Shown: piece after piece, positions 7,257 to 15,471 of the stretch | How positions within the stretch are numbered: position 1 is the stretch's first letter | Layout: each line of letters starts with the position of its first letter | Program-made: the position numbers and the translations under genes | The notes under the pieces: model-generated | Databases searched by the model: none | Told to the model about the DNA's origin: nothing | Seen by the model: only the letters and a program-made list of their open reading frames with translations | NCBI GenBank assembly: GCA_017453335.1 | Contig: JAFTKI010000051.1 | Coordinates: forward strand, 1 to 62,913 | DNA from: Clostridia bacterium | Lineage (GTDB): Bacteria; Bacillota_A; Clostridia; Oscillospirales; CAG-272 | DNA: 62,913 nt | Direction of reading: 5' to 3'

Positions 7257-9800
7257 ATGACGAACCATGATAAGCAAACCAAAATGCGTCGATTCGGGTT
7301 CTTCAAGCTTGCGGCTGTTGCACTGGTGCTTGCGGCAATGCTTTGTTGCTTCTCGATCCTGACCGCTGCCGACGAAGCTCCCGCTATGTCCCCGGCGGAT
7401 CATTTCACCATTGGAATGACCAACGCCAACGGTGCATATGAAAAGGTTTATGACGGCACGACCGACGCGGATATTACACTTAACGATGCAGGACGTACGC
7501 AGCTGAGCGCGCTGATGACCACGCTTTCTGCCGATGAATTGTTGCTGGTCGATCTTGATGCTACCGCAGCCTTCAACAGTGCGAACGTTGCCGAGGCTTC
7601 GGAGATCACCGTTACCTTCACGGCAACTGCAAAAGAGGACACCGCAGCCGCACAGGATGCAGCCGCAAAGGCGGAAAAGCTCCTGCCCGAGCCTATCGTT
7701 TTGCCCGGTAAGATCGCTCCCAAGACGCTTGCTTGGAACTATGTCGGCGGATCCTCCGTGGCGCTCAACGGTCAGTATGTGGCAGGACAGAGCGAGTACA
7801 GCTTCACGCTGAATGCTGCTGAGTTGCCTGCACTGGCAATCGAAAATGCTCCCGCACTTGCCGATTCCACCGTTTCGGTAACGGTTCAGAACGTTCAGGC
7901 ATCCAATATCGGTGCGGCGTTTACACAGAGCGTTACGGTTGCGCTGGCAGATCCCAACTACAAGGCTGAGCCCTTGCAGGTGGCTGTTACCCTGAAGCCT
8001 GTTACGATCACCGAAATTGTTTGGGACGGAAACAAGACCTATACATACGGTGATGCAAACGCTTATAAGCTTTCCGCGATCGGTAAGACTGCCGACGGAA
8101 GCACCTATCCCTTGACCGTGGTTTATCCCGCTGTTTACGGTGATGCAGGCGTATACACGAACATTGGTGTGAAGGCTCCCGCAGGCTGTGTGTTTGCAAG
8201 CGGACTTTCTACTACCGCAAGCGTTACCATTACTCCCGTCGTATACACGGTTTGGATGGATAGCGCATCCTACATTGGCAACGCAGGACAGCAGGCTACT
8301 CCCAATGTTTACAGCCTGACCGTGAGCGGTGACATTCCCGCAGAGATCCGCGCCTTGATTCAGTACACCAACAACGCACAGTCGGAATACGGCTCCTACG
8401 AGGTTACTGCAACGCTTCCCGCAAATGCAAACTATTCCTTTGCCGATAAGGATGGCGAAGCGGTTACTTCCCTTGGCGCAACGCTGCAGATCAAACGCTT
8501 GTTTATCCTTGCCGAAAATCAGGAGCTGCCCTATCAGGTAGTTCTGTCTTCTCCCAACGGTCTTTTGGGTGAGGTCAGCGCAACGGTTACCGTTCCTACC
8601 GATCTGCCGAGCGATCTGGTTTCCGATTTCCCCGCTTACAAGGCATATCTCGTTCAGATCGATGGCTCGACCGGCGAAAAGCTGACGTTGACCATTTCGA
8701 TCTCGAAGGATCTGTTCTTAGAGGATTGTGAGCCCTTTGACGTTTCCGATCTGTACCTTTATAACGGTACACAGCTGGTTTCCGCCAACACCGTGGAGGG
8801 CTACACCGTTACGATCGGTGACGGCTTCTACCGCATCGAGGGCGTTTCTGCAAATTCTTCGCTGACCTTTGTGATCGCTCCTACCTACGCGCCCTCCTTC
8901 TGGGGCTCGGTCTGGAGCATCCTGCTGATCATTCTGCTCGTACTCATCCTTCTGATCGTGATCATGGTTCTGATCGGTCTGCACCTGCTCCGCATCCGTT
9001 CGGAGGAGCAGGAGGAAGAGGAAGTTGAGGAAGAGGAGATCGCTACCGAGACCGAGATGGATGACGAGGTTGATGTAGAGGAAAACCTGGAAGAGAAGGT
9101 TGTTGAAAAGGCGGCTGTGGAAGAAATTGACGATGCCGTTGCAGCCGTTGCTACGGTTGATGATGAGGAGGACGATGAGGAGGACGACGAGGAAGAAGAA
9201 GAAAGCGATTCCTTTGCTGCGTTCGGCTCGGATCAACTCGATTTCATTGATGCAACTGCCGATCCCGAGCAGTATGCGCTTCTTCTGGCGGCTGTTGCCC
9301 GCGGAGAGGTTCGTTTGGTAACCCGTTACCGCAGAGGCTTCCAGTCCCGTCTGTGCCAGTCTCAGGGCAATGTACAGGACTACTACAACGAGATCAAGAA
9401 CCTGCTCCTGTCCTATAAGGGCGTAAAGAACCGTATCAGCTGGAATTACGAAGCCTTCAATCGCGGCAGAGCGCATGTGGCAAAAATTAACGTGAAGACC
9501 AAGACCTTGTATCTGTATCTGGCGCTGGATCCCGCAGAGCTGGCAGATACCAAGTACGGTATCATTGATATGTCCTCCAAGAAGAAGTATGCAAGCGTTC
9601 CTGTTTTGCTCAAGATCAAGGGCGAGCGTAAGTTCAAGTACGCGCTGGAACTGATCGAAAAGCTTTGCGGCGAGGATATGGCACTCAAGCAAACAGGCGC
9701 TGCGAACACCGATTACAAGATGTCTTACCGGTCCACTGAGGAGCTGGTTGAGGCAGGCTACGTCAAAAAGATGGTAGCAGGCGTTCCGATCGACGACTGA
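7257..9800 (+). CDS. Single-pass membrane protein: MBG-like extracellular region, acidic linker, cytoplasmic domain
   Basis: The 847-residue protein has an N-terminal signal or anchor (about 11-38), then about 500 extracellular residues of beta-rich MBG-like repeats, seen in phrases such as YEKVYDGTTDADIT and WDGNKTYTYGDANAYKL. One transmembrane helix (about 547-577) is followed by a very acidic stretch of Glu/Asp runs (about 580-665). The C-terminal domain (about 670-835) contains RYRRGFQSRLCQS, NRISWNYEAFNRGR, LYLYLALDP and KYASVPVLLKIKG. I know this last domain from other clostridial membrane proteins but not its function. The layout suggests an outside sensor or adhesin region coupled to a cytoplasmic module. 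The ATG at 7257 follows GGGAAAGG by 9 nt; an ATG at 7284 is possible. Confidence 0.85.
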   Translation: MTNHDKQTKMRRFGFFKLAAVALVLAAMLCCFSILTAADEAPAMSPADHFTIGMTNANGAYEKVYDGTTDADITLNDAGRTQLSALMTTLSADELLLVDLDATAAFNSANVAEASEITVTFTATAKEDTAAAQDAAAKAEKLLPEPIVLPGKIAPKTLAWNYVGGSSVALNGQYVAGQSEYSFTLNAAELPALAIENAPALADSTVSVTVQNVQASNIGAAFTQSVTVALADPNYKAEPLQVAVTLKPVTITEIVWDGNKTYTYGDANAYKLSAIGKTADGSTYPLTVVYPAVYGDAGVYTNIGVKAPAGCVFASGLSTTASVTITPVVYTVWMDSASYIGNAGQQATPNVYSLTVSGDIPAEIRALIQYTNNAQSEYGSYEVTATLPANANYSFADKDGEAVTSLGATLQIKRLFILAENQELPYQVVLSSPNGLLGEVSATVTVPTDLPSDLVSDFPAYKAYLVQIDGSTGEKLTLTISISKDLFLEDCEPFDVSDLYLYNGTQLVSANTVEGYTVTIGDGFYRIEGVSANSSLTFVIAPTYAPSFWGSVWSILLIILLVLILLIVIMVLIGLHLLRIRSEEQEEEEVEEEEIATETEMDDEVDVEENLEEKVVEKAAVEEIDDAVAAVATVDDEEDDEEDDEEEEESDSFAAFGSDQLDFIDATADPEQYALLLAAVARGEVRLVTRYRRGFQSRLCQSQGNVQDYYNEIKNLLLSYKGVKNRISWNYEAFNRGRAHVAKINVKTKTLYLYLALDPAELADTKYGIIDMSSKKKYASVPVLLKIKGERKFKYALELIEKLCGEDMALKQTGAANTDYKMSYRSTEELVEAGYVKKMVAGVPIDD

Positions 9801-9814
9801 TCCGAAAATGCAAT

Positions 9815-9857
9815 CCGAGGGGTTGACTAACCGTCAACTCCTCGGTCTTTTTTTTTT
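9815..9857 (+). terminator. Strong rho-independent terminator
   Basis: CCGAGGGGTTGAC (9815-9827) and GTCAACTCCTCGG (9833-9845) pair over 13 bp with one G·U, followed by an 11-nt T-run. Confidence 0.95.
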
Positions 9858-9894
9858 GTCAGTAAAGATTTTTGGGAGATTTTGCGCGGAGCTA

Positions 9895-9923
9895 TTTACA
9901 AACGCGATTTTTTCGTGTATAAT
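9895..9923 (+). promoter_or_regulatory. Promoter of cysE-tmk
   Basis: TTTACA (9895-9900), 17 bp and TATAAT (9918-9923). Confidence 0.88.
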
Positions 9924-9962
9924 AAAAAGAGAACTATACCCCGAACAGAGGAGGTATCCAAT

Positions 9963-10703
9963 ATGAAACAGAAGAACGGATTGCTTGACGAGCTTCGAGA
10001 GGATCTTTTGAAGGCAGAAAAAAAGCTGACCAAAACACTCCGCTCGGCAGGCAGAGAGATCCGCGAAACGGTGGAAACGGTGAAGGAACGAGATCCTGCC
10101 GCACGAAGCACCGCAGAGGTTTTGCTGTTGTATTCGGGTGTTCACGCCATTATGGCGCACCGAGTTGCACACAAGCTATATAAAAAAGGAAATTACTTTT
10201 CGGCACGCGCGGTCAGCCAGGCGGCGCGGTTTGTGACGGGCATCGAGATCCACCCTGCCGCACAGATCGGAAAACGCTTCTTTATCGACCACGGTATGGG
10301 CGTGGTGATCGGTGAGACTGCCGAGATCGGTGACGATTGCACGATCTATCAAGGCGTTACGCTGGGCGGTACCGGTAAGGACGTGGGAAAGCGTCACCCC
10401 ACGCTTGGAAACAACGTGATGGTGGGCGCGGGCGCAAAGGTTTTGGGACCGCTCAAAATTGGCTCCAACACAAAAATTGCCGCCAACGCGGTGGTTTTAC
10501 ATGAGGTACCCGAAAACAGTACGGCGGTGGGAATTCCCGCCAAGGTGGTCAAGAGAAACGGTCAGAAGGTGAAGAACGACCTTGACCAGATCCACATTCC
10601 GGACCCTGTGGCACAGGAGCTGAGCCGATTGAGCGAGGCGATGACAGCGTTGGAGAGCCGGTTGGAAACGCTGAAGCAAGCACAGGAATCCGAGGACAAG
10701 TAA
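9963..10703 (+). CDS. cysE: Serine O-acetyltransferase
   Basis: CysE acetylates serine with acetyl-CoA to O-acetylserine, the first step of cysteine synthesis. The 246-residue product has the helical N-terminal half with LLLYSGVHAIMAHRVAH (about 60-76), then the left-handed beta-helix: GIEIHPAAQIG, the active-site FIDHGMGVVIGETAEIGD, and YQGVTLGGTGKD with KRHPTLGNNVMVGAGAKVLG. An extra charged N-terminal stretch of about 45 residues precedes the usual KERDPAA start of clostridial CysE, and the C-terminal tail looks coiled. GAGGAGG precedes the ATG at 9963 by about 7 nt. cysK is not adjacent; tmk follows 27 nt downstream in the same unit. Confidence 0.95.
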   Translation: MKQKNGLLDELREDLLKAEKKLTKTLRSAGREIRETVETVKERDPAARSTAEVLLLYSGVHAIMAHRVAHKLYKKGNYFSARAVSQAARFVTGIEIHPAAQIGKRFFIDHGMGVVIGETAEIGDDCTIYQGVTLGGTGKDVGKRHPTLGNNVMVGAGAKVLGPLKIGSNTKIAANAVVLHEVPENSTAVGIPAKVVKRNGQKVKNDLDQIHIPDPVAQELSRLSEAMTALESRLETLKQAQESEDK

Positions 10704-10730
10704 GAGCATTAAATGAGAGAGGAACGGCAG

Positions 10731-11369
10731 ATGGAACAGGTAACACAGCAACCGCGCGGACGCTTTATTGTATTTGAGGGGATCGACGGTGCGGGAAAAA
10801 CAACGCAGATCGATCTGCTGGTGCGCCGCTTGCAAGCCGCAGGCAGGAGAGTTCACCGTACGGCAGAGCCAACCGAATCGGTTTCGGGGGGGCTGTTGCG
10901 CGACGCTCTTGGCGGCATTTCCAAGCGTACTCCCACCGAGCTGGCGGCACTGTTCGTGCTTGACCGTATCTTTCACAACACCAATCCCGTCAGCGGGATC
11001 GAGGTGATGCTGGCGCAGGGAATTGACGTGGTGTGCGACCGCTACTATTATTCTTCGTTGGCGTACCAGGGAAGCGAGACCGATGAGAAGTGGGTACGCG
11101 ACATGAATCTGAACTGCCCCGATATTCGCCGTCCCGATATTTGCATTTTTTTGGATCTGACGCCTGCGCAAAGCATGGAGCGCATCGGAAAGGGACGCGT
11201 GACGGTGGAGATCTATGAAACCGAAGAACGTCTGACACGCGTCAGAGAGCAATTTTTCCGCGCTCTGGATGCCTTGAAGGAGACCGACCGTATCTGTGTG
11301 GTGAACGCCGCGCGCCCCGTGGAGGAGATTCACGAGGAGATCGCCGCGCTGGTGGAATTGCTTGATTGA
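10731..11369 (+). CDS. tmk: Thymidylate kinase
   Basis: Tmk phosphorylates dTMP to dTDP with ATP. The 212-residue protein opens with FIVFEGIDGAGKTTQ, the P-loop of the family, then the TAEPTES substrate loop, the DRYYYSSLAYQG motif (about 103-114) and FLDLTPAQSMERI. The lid region (KGRVTVEIYETEE) is shortened relative to many homologues. An in-frame ATG lies at 10713, but AGAGGAA ends 8 nt before the ATG at 10731, which I therefore prefer. It is co-transcribed with cysE, with no functional link that I can see. Confidence 0.93.
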   Translation: MEQVTQQPRGRFIVFEGIDGAGKTTQIDLLVRRLQAAGRRVHRTAEPTESVSGGLLRDALGGISKRTPTELAALFVLDRIFHNTNPVSGIEVMLAQGIDVVCDRYYYSSLAYQGSETDEKWVRDMNLNCPDIRRPDICIFLDLTPAQSMERIGKGRVTVEIYETEERLTRVREQFFRALDALKETDRICVVNAARPVEEIHEEIAALVELLD

Positions 11370-11376
11370 TTTGTAA

Positions 11377-11420
11377 TACAAAGAACACCTGTTAGAAGTA
11401 TCTAACAGGTGTTCTTTGTA
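11377..11420 (+). terminator. Perfect 20-bp hairpin between convergent units
   Basis: Bases 11377-11396 and 11401-11420 are exact reverse complements with an AGTA loop. It lies just after tmk; no long T-run is present on either side. Confidence 0.6.
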
Positions 11421-11749
11421 TGTAGGGGAGTACGTTGCCAAGGTGCGAGATGAACGGTGCAGCATATTCGTAAAACGCCGTCTGCTGACGGCTACACCTC
11501 ATCCGTTACTCGCAGGCTCGCGCCACCTTCTCCTCAAGGAGAAGGCCTTCAGAAATCAACCGCTTGAATAGGTTTATAGGCAGCCGTTTGTATCATTCAA
11601 AAGTTATTAAGGTGCTATTGAACTATTATTGCATGGGAAACAAAGAGGATTCTTGCTAAGGGCAGGGACATTGAGAGCCTTCTCCTTGAGGAGAAGGTGC
11701 CGAGGTACGAGGCGGATGCGGTGGAAGGATTAAATTCCTGTATACAGGA
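11421..11749. other. Intergenic, repeats only
   Basis: The stretch between the tmk hairpin and the DMT transporter holds an inverted pair of family C repeats and about 130 bp of unique DNA. I see no gene in it. Confidence 0.6.
11495..11724. repeat. Inverted pair of the CCTTCTCC/GGAGAAGG repeat (family C)
   Basis: The left copy (11495-11546) runs from CACCTCATCC to CCACCTTCTCCTCAAGGAGAAGGC. The right copy (11677-11724) is its inverted counterpart, from GCCTTCTCCTTGAGGAGAAGG to GCGGATGCGGTGG. A third relative is at 62697-62742. Each core is itself a hairpin (CCTTCTCC/GGAGAAGG). Confidence 0.8.
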
Positions 11750-12661
11750 TCAGAAGCTGATGCCAAAGGTCAGGTTCATCAGGACGATGCAAAGCAGACC
11801 GCAAGCAACTCCAAGCCATTGGCGTTTCGATAGCTTGTCCTTAAAGAACAGTACGCCGATGAAGGTCATAACCAGCGATTGCAGACCGTTGTGCGTGGGG
11901 AACAGCACCGCGCTGTCGATCTCCACCAGAGCGATCATGTAGCATTTCTGATAAATAGCAAGGATCGCCGCGATTGCCAGCGTATACAGCAGAACGGCTT
12001 TTCCGATTCGCATGGTGGCTTTGGTGTGTACACCCGTGTGGCGGCGGAGCGTAAACAGCAGAAACGCAAACAGCGCCGCAAACAGGTAGATCAAGCACAA
12101 AAAGGTGGTGTCCGCGCCCTCGATTCCCACGTTGTTTTTGCCAAACACCTTTTGCAGAGTGCTGGCAACGCCGTTGGCGAGCATTGCAACGATGGTTGGG
12201 ATCAACCATTTGAGCGACATCGCTTTTTTGTTCTCTCCGTCGCTTTTCAGGTTGAGGAACATCGACAGAATCAAGAACGCCATACCGATCAGCTGTGTGA
12301 GATAGATCTTTTCATCATACAGGATCACGCTTGCCGTGATGGTGATGAACTGGCTGAAGGTAACGATCAATACCGTAAGCGAAACGGGGCCGCAGCCCAT
12401 TGCCATCGCGTAGGTGGTTTGAAAGAGAAAGGTGAAGACCGACACCGAAAGTGCCGAGAGGATCATGGTCGTATTGGGGATCGTGAGAGGGAAGACCAAC
12501 GCCATAACGCCTGCAATGGCAATAAACAGGATCCCGTTGAAAAGGACGGGATCCTGTGCATTTTGAAAGTGGGTTCGGCTGACTTTGCCCTGGAGCGTTA
12601 CCTTTGCCGAGGCGAGTGCCACCAATAAACAAACCCACAGGAAAGCAAGAATTCCTGACAA
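11750..12661 (-). CDS. DMT/EamA-type transporter
   Basis: The 303-residue protein is hydrophobic throughout, with about ten transmembrane segments in two halves, as in drug/metabolite transporters. The second half ends VMTFIGVLFFKDKLSKRQWLGVACGLLCIVLM, the family's usual last helix pair. The start codon is TTG at 12659-12661, placed 7 nt after GGAGG. It begins 16 nt after the ABC ATPase stop codon, so it is the last gene of the amino-acid transporter operon. Its substrate is unknown; export of an amino acid or related metabolite would fit the operon. Confidence 0.85.
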   Translation of the reverse strand: MSGILAFLWVCLLVALASAKVTLQGKVSRTHFQNAQDPVLFNGILFIAIAGVMALVFPLTIPNTTMILSALSVSVFTFLFQTTYAMAMGCGPVSLTVLIVTFSQFITITASVILYDEKIYLTQLIGMAFLILSMFLNLKSDGENKKAMSLKWLIPTIVAMLANGVASTLQKVFGKNNVGIEGADTTFLCLIYLFAALFAFLLFTLRRHTGVHTKATMRIGKAVLLYTLAIAAILAIYQKCYMIALVEIDSAVLFPTHNGLQSLVMTFIGVLFFKDKLSKRQWLGVACGLLCIVLMNLTFGISF

Positions 12662-12677
12662 AACGCTACCTCCGAGA

Positions 12678-13475
12678 TCAGAGTACCTTACTCAAAAATT
12701 CCTTGGTACGGGCGTTCTGGGGATTTCCGAACAGCTCTGCAGGGGGCGCTTCCTCGGCGATCACGCCGCCGTCCATGAACAGCACGCGGTCGGAGACCTC
12801 ACGGGCAAAGCCCATCTCGTGCGTGACGATCAGCATGGTCATACCCTCCGAGGCAAGCTCCTTGATCAGATCCAGCACCTCGCCAACCATTTCGGGGTCG
12901 AGAGCCGAGGTGGGCTCGTCAAACAGCATCACCTGCGGGTGCATTGCCAGCGCGCGCACGATGGCGATACGCTGCTTCTGACCGCCCGACAGCGTGGACG
13001 GGTAAGCGTCTGCCTTATCTTCCAGACCGATGCGGCGAAGAAGTGCCATAGCCTCTTCCTTTGCGCGGGCCTTGATCTCCTTTTTCACCGCGCTTTTTGC
13101 AAACAGTCCGCCTGCATCCTTGATCTGCAGGTGAACGGGGGCCAACATAATGTTTTGCAGAACGGTTTTGTTATTGAACAGATTGAACTGCTGGAACACC
13201 ATGCACATCTGTCTGCGGTGCTTGTTGATGTTCACACGGCGGTCGGTCAGATCCTCGCCGCCGAAGATGATGGAGCCGCCATCGGGATCCTCAAGCAGAT
13301 TGAGACAACGCAAGAAGGTGCTTTTACCGCTTCCCGAGGGGCCGATGATCGAGATCTTTTCGCCTTTGCGGATCACGGTATCGATGCCGTTGAGAACCTG
13401 CAAGGAGCCGTAGTGCTTGCGCAGTCCGGTGACCTTGATCAACGCTTCGTTTTGATTACGCTTTTCTGCGTTCAT
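12678..13475 (-). CDS. Polar amino-acid ABC transporter, ATP-binding protein
   Basis: The 265-residue ATPase has Walker [10 protein letters not shown], the Q-loop in MVFQQFNLF, the signature LSGGQKQR, Walker [14 protein letters not shown] and the switch histidine in IVTHEMGFA. That wording is typical of the HisP/GlnQ group. A TTG at 13484 lies only 2 nt from GGAG, so the ATG at 13475 (10 nt away) is preferred. The gene overlaps the end of the permease gene by 20 bp, which suggests translational coupling. Confidence 0.95.
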   Translation of the reverse strand: MNAEKRNQNEALIKVTGLRKHYGSLQVLNGIDTVIRKGEKISIIGPSGSGKSTFLRCLNLLEDPDGGSIIFGGEDLTDRRVNINKHRRQMCMVFQQFNLFNNKTVLQNIMLAPVHLQIKDAGGLFAKSAVKKEIKARAKEEAMALLRRIGLEDKADAYPSTLSGGQKQRIAIVRALAMHPQVMLFDEPTSALDPEMVGEVLDLIKELASEGMTMLIVTHEMGFAREVSDRVLFMDGGVIAEEAPPAELFGNPQNARTKEFLSKVL

Positions 13476-14313
13476 TTTTTGCAAGGCTCCTTTCCATCAG
13501 TTTTACAAGACCTGCGATGATCGCCACAAGGACGATATAGATCAACGCCATCACGAGGTAGGGGATCATAGGCTCGTAAGAGTTGGTTCCCTGATCCTGG
13601 AAATACTTGGTGATATCAAGCGCGCCAACGTAACCGACGATCGCGGTTTCCTTGATCAGCGCGATGAATTCGTTACCCAGTGTGGGCAGAATGTTTTTGA
13701 CTGCTTGCGGAATCACGATCTTGATCATCGAAACGGGGAAGGAAAGTCCCACGGCGCGAGCCGCTTCCATTTGTCCGGGATCCACCGAGTTGATACCGCC
13801 GCGCATGATCTCGGAGATATAGGCACCGCTGTTCAGACCGAATATCAGCGTACAGGAGGTCACAGGCTCCATTTTTACGCCGATGAGGGGGAGCAGGATG
13901 TACCAGCCCAGAAGAAGCTGAACCACGATCGGCGTGCCGCGGAAGAAGGCAACGTAAACCGAGCAGAAGGTTTTTGCGTACTGTACGGGCTTTTTACTCG
14001 AGGGAATGAGCTTGATCACAGCAATGAAGATGCCGATCACGATACCGATCAGCAAGCCGAATACGGCGATCAGTCCCGTGTTCTTCATACCCTTTAAGAG
14101 GTCATTGTAGCCGCCGTTGGTTACGAAATAGTTATAAAAGGTCTTCCATTTTCCCGCAAAGTTGAAACGCTCGGCAACGTACAGACAAAACCACACCAAA
14201 AGGGCGGCAACGGCGCAGAGTACGAGCGCATCGATCCAATGCTTTTTCAGAAATTTCACAAAGGAATTCTGTTTTTTGGGGGAAGAGGGAAGGTTTTGTG
14301 GTGTTGATTCCAT
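13456..14313 (-). CDS. Polar amino-acid ABC transporter, permease
   Basis: The 285-residue protein has a charged N-terminus, an extra first membrane helix (about 29-48) and the HisM/GlnP core. The coupling EAA motif is [20 protein letters not shown] (about 183-202). [10 protein letters not shown] and [12 protein letters not shown] are typical of amino-acid permeases of this group. Only one permease gene is present, so the channel is probably a homodimer. GAAAGGAC precedes the ATG. Confidence 0.94.
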   Translation of the reverse strand: MESTPQNLPSSPKKQNSFVKFLKKHWIDALVLCAVAALLVWFCLYVAERFNFAGKWKTFYNYFVTNGGYNDLLKGMKNTGLIAVFGLLIGIVIGIFIAVIKLIPSSKKPVQYAKTFCSVYVAFFRGTPIVVQLLLGWYILLPLIGVKMEPVTSCTLIFGLNSGAYISEIMRGGINSVDPGQMEAARAVGLSFPVSMIKIVIPQAVKNILPTLGNEFIALIKETAIVGYVGALDITKYFQDQGTNSYEPMIPYLVMALIYIVLVAIIAGLVKLMERSLAKNERRKA

Positions 14314-14352
14314 GTGTATGTCCTTTCAAAAAAATTCGATTGGACGCAAAAC

Positions 14353-14373
14353 GAGGGAGAGCGACTCTCCCTC
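14353..14373 (-). terminator. Intercistronic hairpin between binding protein and permease
   Basis: GAGGGAGAG (14353-14361) and CTCTCCCTC (14365-14373) form a 9-bp stem with a 3-nt loop, extended by mismatched flanks. On the minus strand GTTTTG follows. It lies 20 nt after the binding-protein stop codon and probably gives partial termination or RNA stabilisation, so that binding protein is made in excess. Confidence 0.65.
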
Positions 14374-14393
14374 TGCTTTGCGCGGTATCAATA

Positions 14394-15311
14394 TCAGTTA
14401 ACCGAGTTCATCTTGGCGGAGATGGCTTTTGCGGGACCTTCATCGATTACAACGAACTTGATGTTGCCGTTGATGATGTCCTGAACAGCCAATGCACCGG
14501 TGTTGTATCCAACGGTAGTGAACGCATAGCCGTCAAAGCCCCAGTCAGCATCACCCTTGCAGTACAGGTAGCCGGTGGTACCGCTCTGTACGCCGATCTT
14601 AACCGATTCGTCATAGCTCTTCAGAATTGCCTCAACGTCTGCAGCGGTCTGGCAAGCGTCAAAGGTGGTGTCGCTCTCGGGAACGATCAGAACCTGGGAT
14701 GCGTTGTAGTAGGATTCGGTGAAATCCAGGATCTCAGCGCGCTTTTCGTTAACGGTCAGACCTGCGGCTGCAACGTCGCACATACCGCCTGCAACGGGAA
14801 CCTCGTTGCCGTTTTCATCCTCGTAGGTACCGCCGGTTGCGGAAACTGCGAGACAAACTGCGTTGAACTCCATGTTGCTGATGTAGAGCTCTTTGCCCAG
14901 ATGCTGTGCGAACAGCGCCATGATCTCCATATCAACGCCGTAGTAGTTCTCGCCAACCTTGTATTCAAAGGGCTCGAAAGCGGCATTGGTAGCAACTACC
15001 AGCTGAGAGCCGTCGTTTTTCTGGGTTGCTGCGGAAACAACGGGAGTGGGGGTGCCGTCACCGAAATACTTGTTAACGATTTCATCGAATCTGCCGTCTG
15101 CTTTGATGGTTGCCATGAAAGCGTTGAGCTGACCGAGCAGCTCGGTGTTGCCCTTGGAAACAGCGAATGCATATTCCTCAACGGTAAGCGGAATGTTGAT
15201 AACCTTTACCTTGTTCGAGTCTGCACTTTCCTCGTCACCGCAAGCTGCAAAGCAAGCAAGCGTGGACAGCAGCATCACTGCTACCAACAAAAGACTAACG
15301 ATTTTTTTCAT
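14394..15311 (-). CDS. Amino-acid ABC transporter solute-binding lipoprotein, apparently circularly permuted
   Basis: The 305-residue lipoprotein (FAAC, Cys24) belongs to the family 3 binding proteins. Residues 103-305 hold the usual start, QLVVATNAAFEPFEY, then GVDMEIMALFAQHLGK, AAAGLTVNEKRAEILDFTES, GVQSGTTGYLYCKG and FVVIDEGPAKAI. They stop where a normal family member would continue for about 50 more residues. That missing C-terminal part (IPLTVEEYAFAVSKGNTELL, LKADGxFDEIV-type end, NKYFGDG) is instead at residues 34-86, ahead of the domain. It heads a four-gene operon with permease, ATPase and a DMT transporter. GGAGG lies 9 nt before the ATG. Substrate cannot be told from sequence. Confidence 0.92.
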   Translation of the reverse strand: MKKIVSLLLVAVMLLSTLACFAACGDEESADSNKVKVINIPLTVEEYAFAVSKGNTELLGQLNAFMATIKADGRFDEIVNKYFGDGTPTPVVSAATQKNDGSQLVVATNAAFEPFEYKVGENYYGVDMEIMALFAQHLGKELYISNMEFNAVCLAVSATGGTYEDENGNEVPVAGGMCDVAAAGLTVNEKRAEILDFTESYYNASQVLIVPESDTTFDACQTAADVEAILKSYDESVKIGVQSGTTGYLYCKGDADWGFDGYAFTTVGYNTGALAVQDIINGNIKFVVIDEGPAKAISAKMNSVN

Positions 15312-15353
15312 TGTGTTTTTCCTCCAATGATATTTTTTTGGGTTACATTGTTT

Positions 15354-15382
15354 ATTATAGCGTATAAATATTCGTTTGTCAA
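15354..15382 (-). promoter_or_regulatory. Promoter of the amino-acid transporter operon
   Basis: On the minus strand, TTGACA (15377-15382), 17 bp and TATAAT (15354-15359), a perfect match. Confidence 0.93.
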
Positions 15383-15471
15383 GGGAAAGAGGAGATATTT
15401 ATTCCGCTTTCCTCGGCTTTTAACGCGCTTTTTCGAAAAAATAATGAGTATTTCGCAAAATTTCGGCTTTA

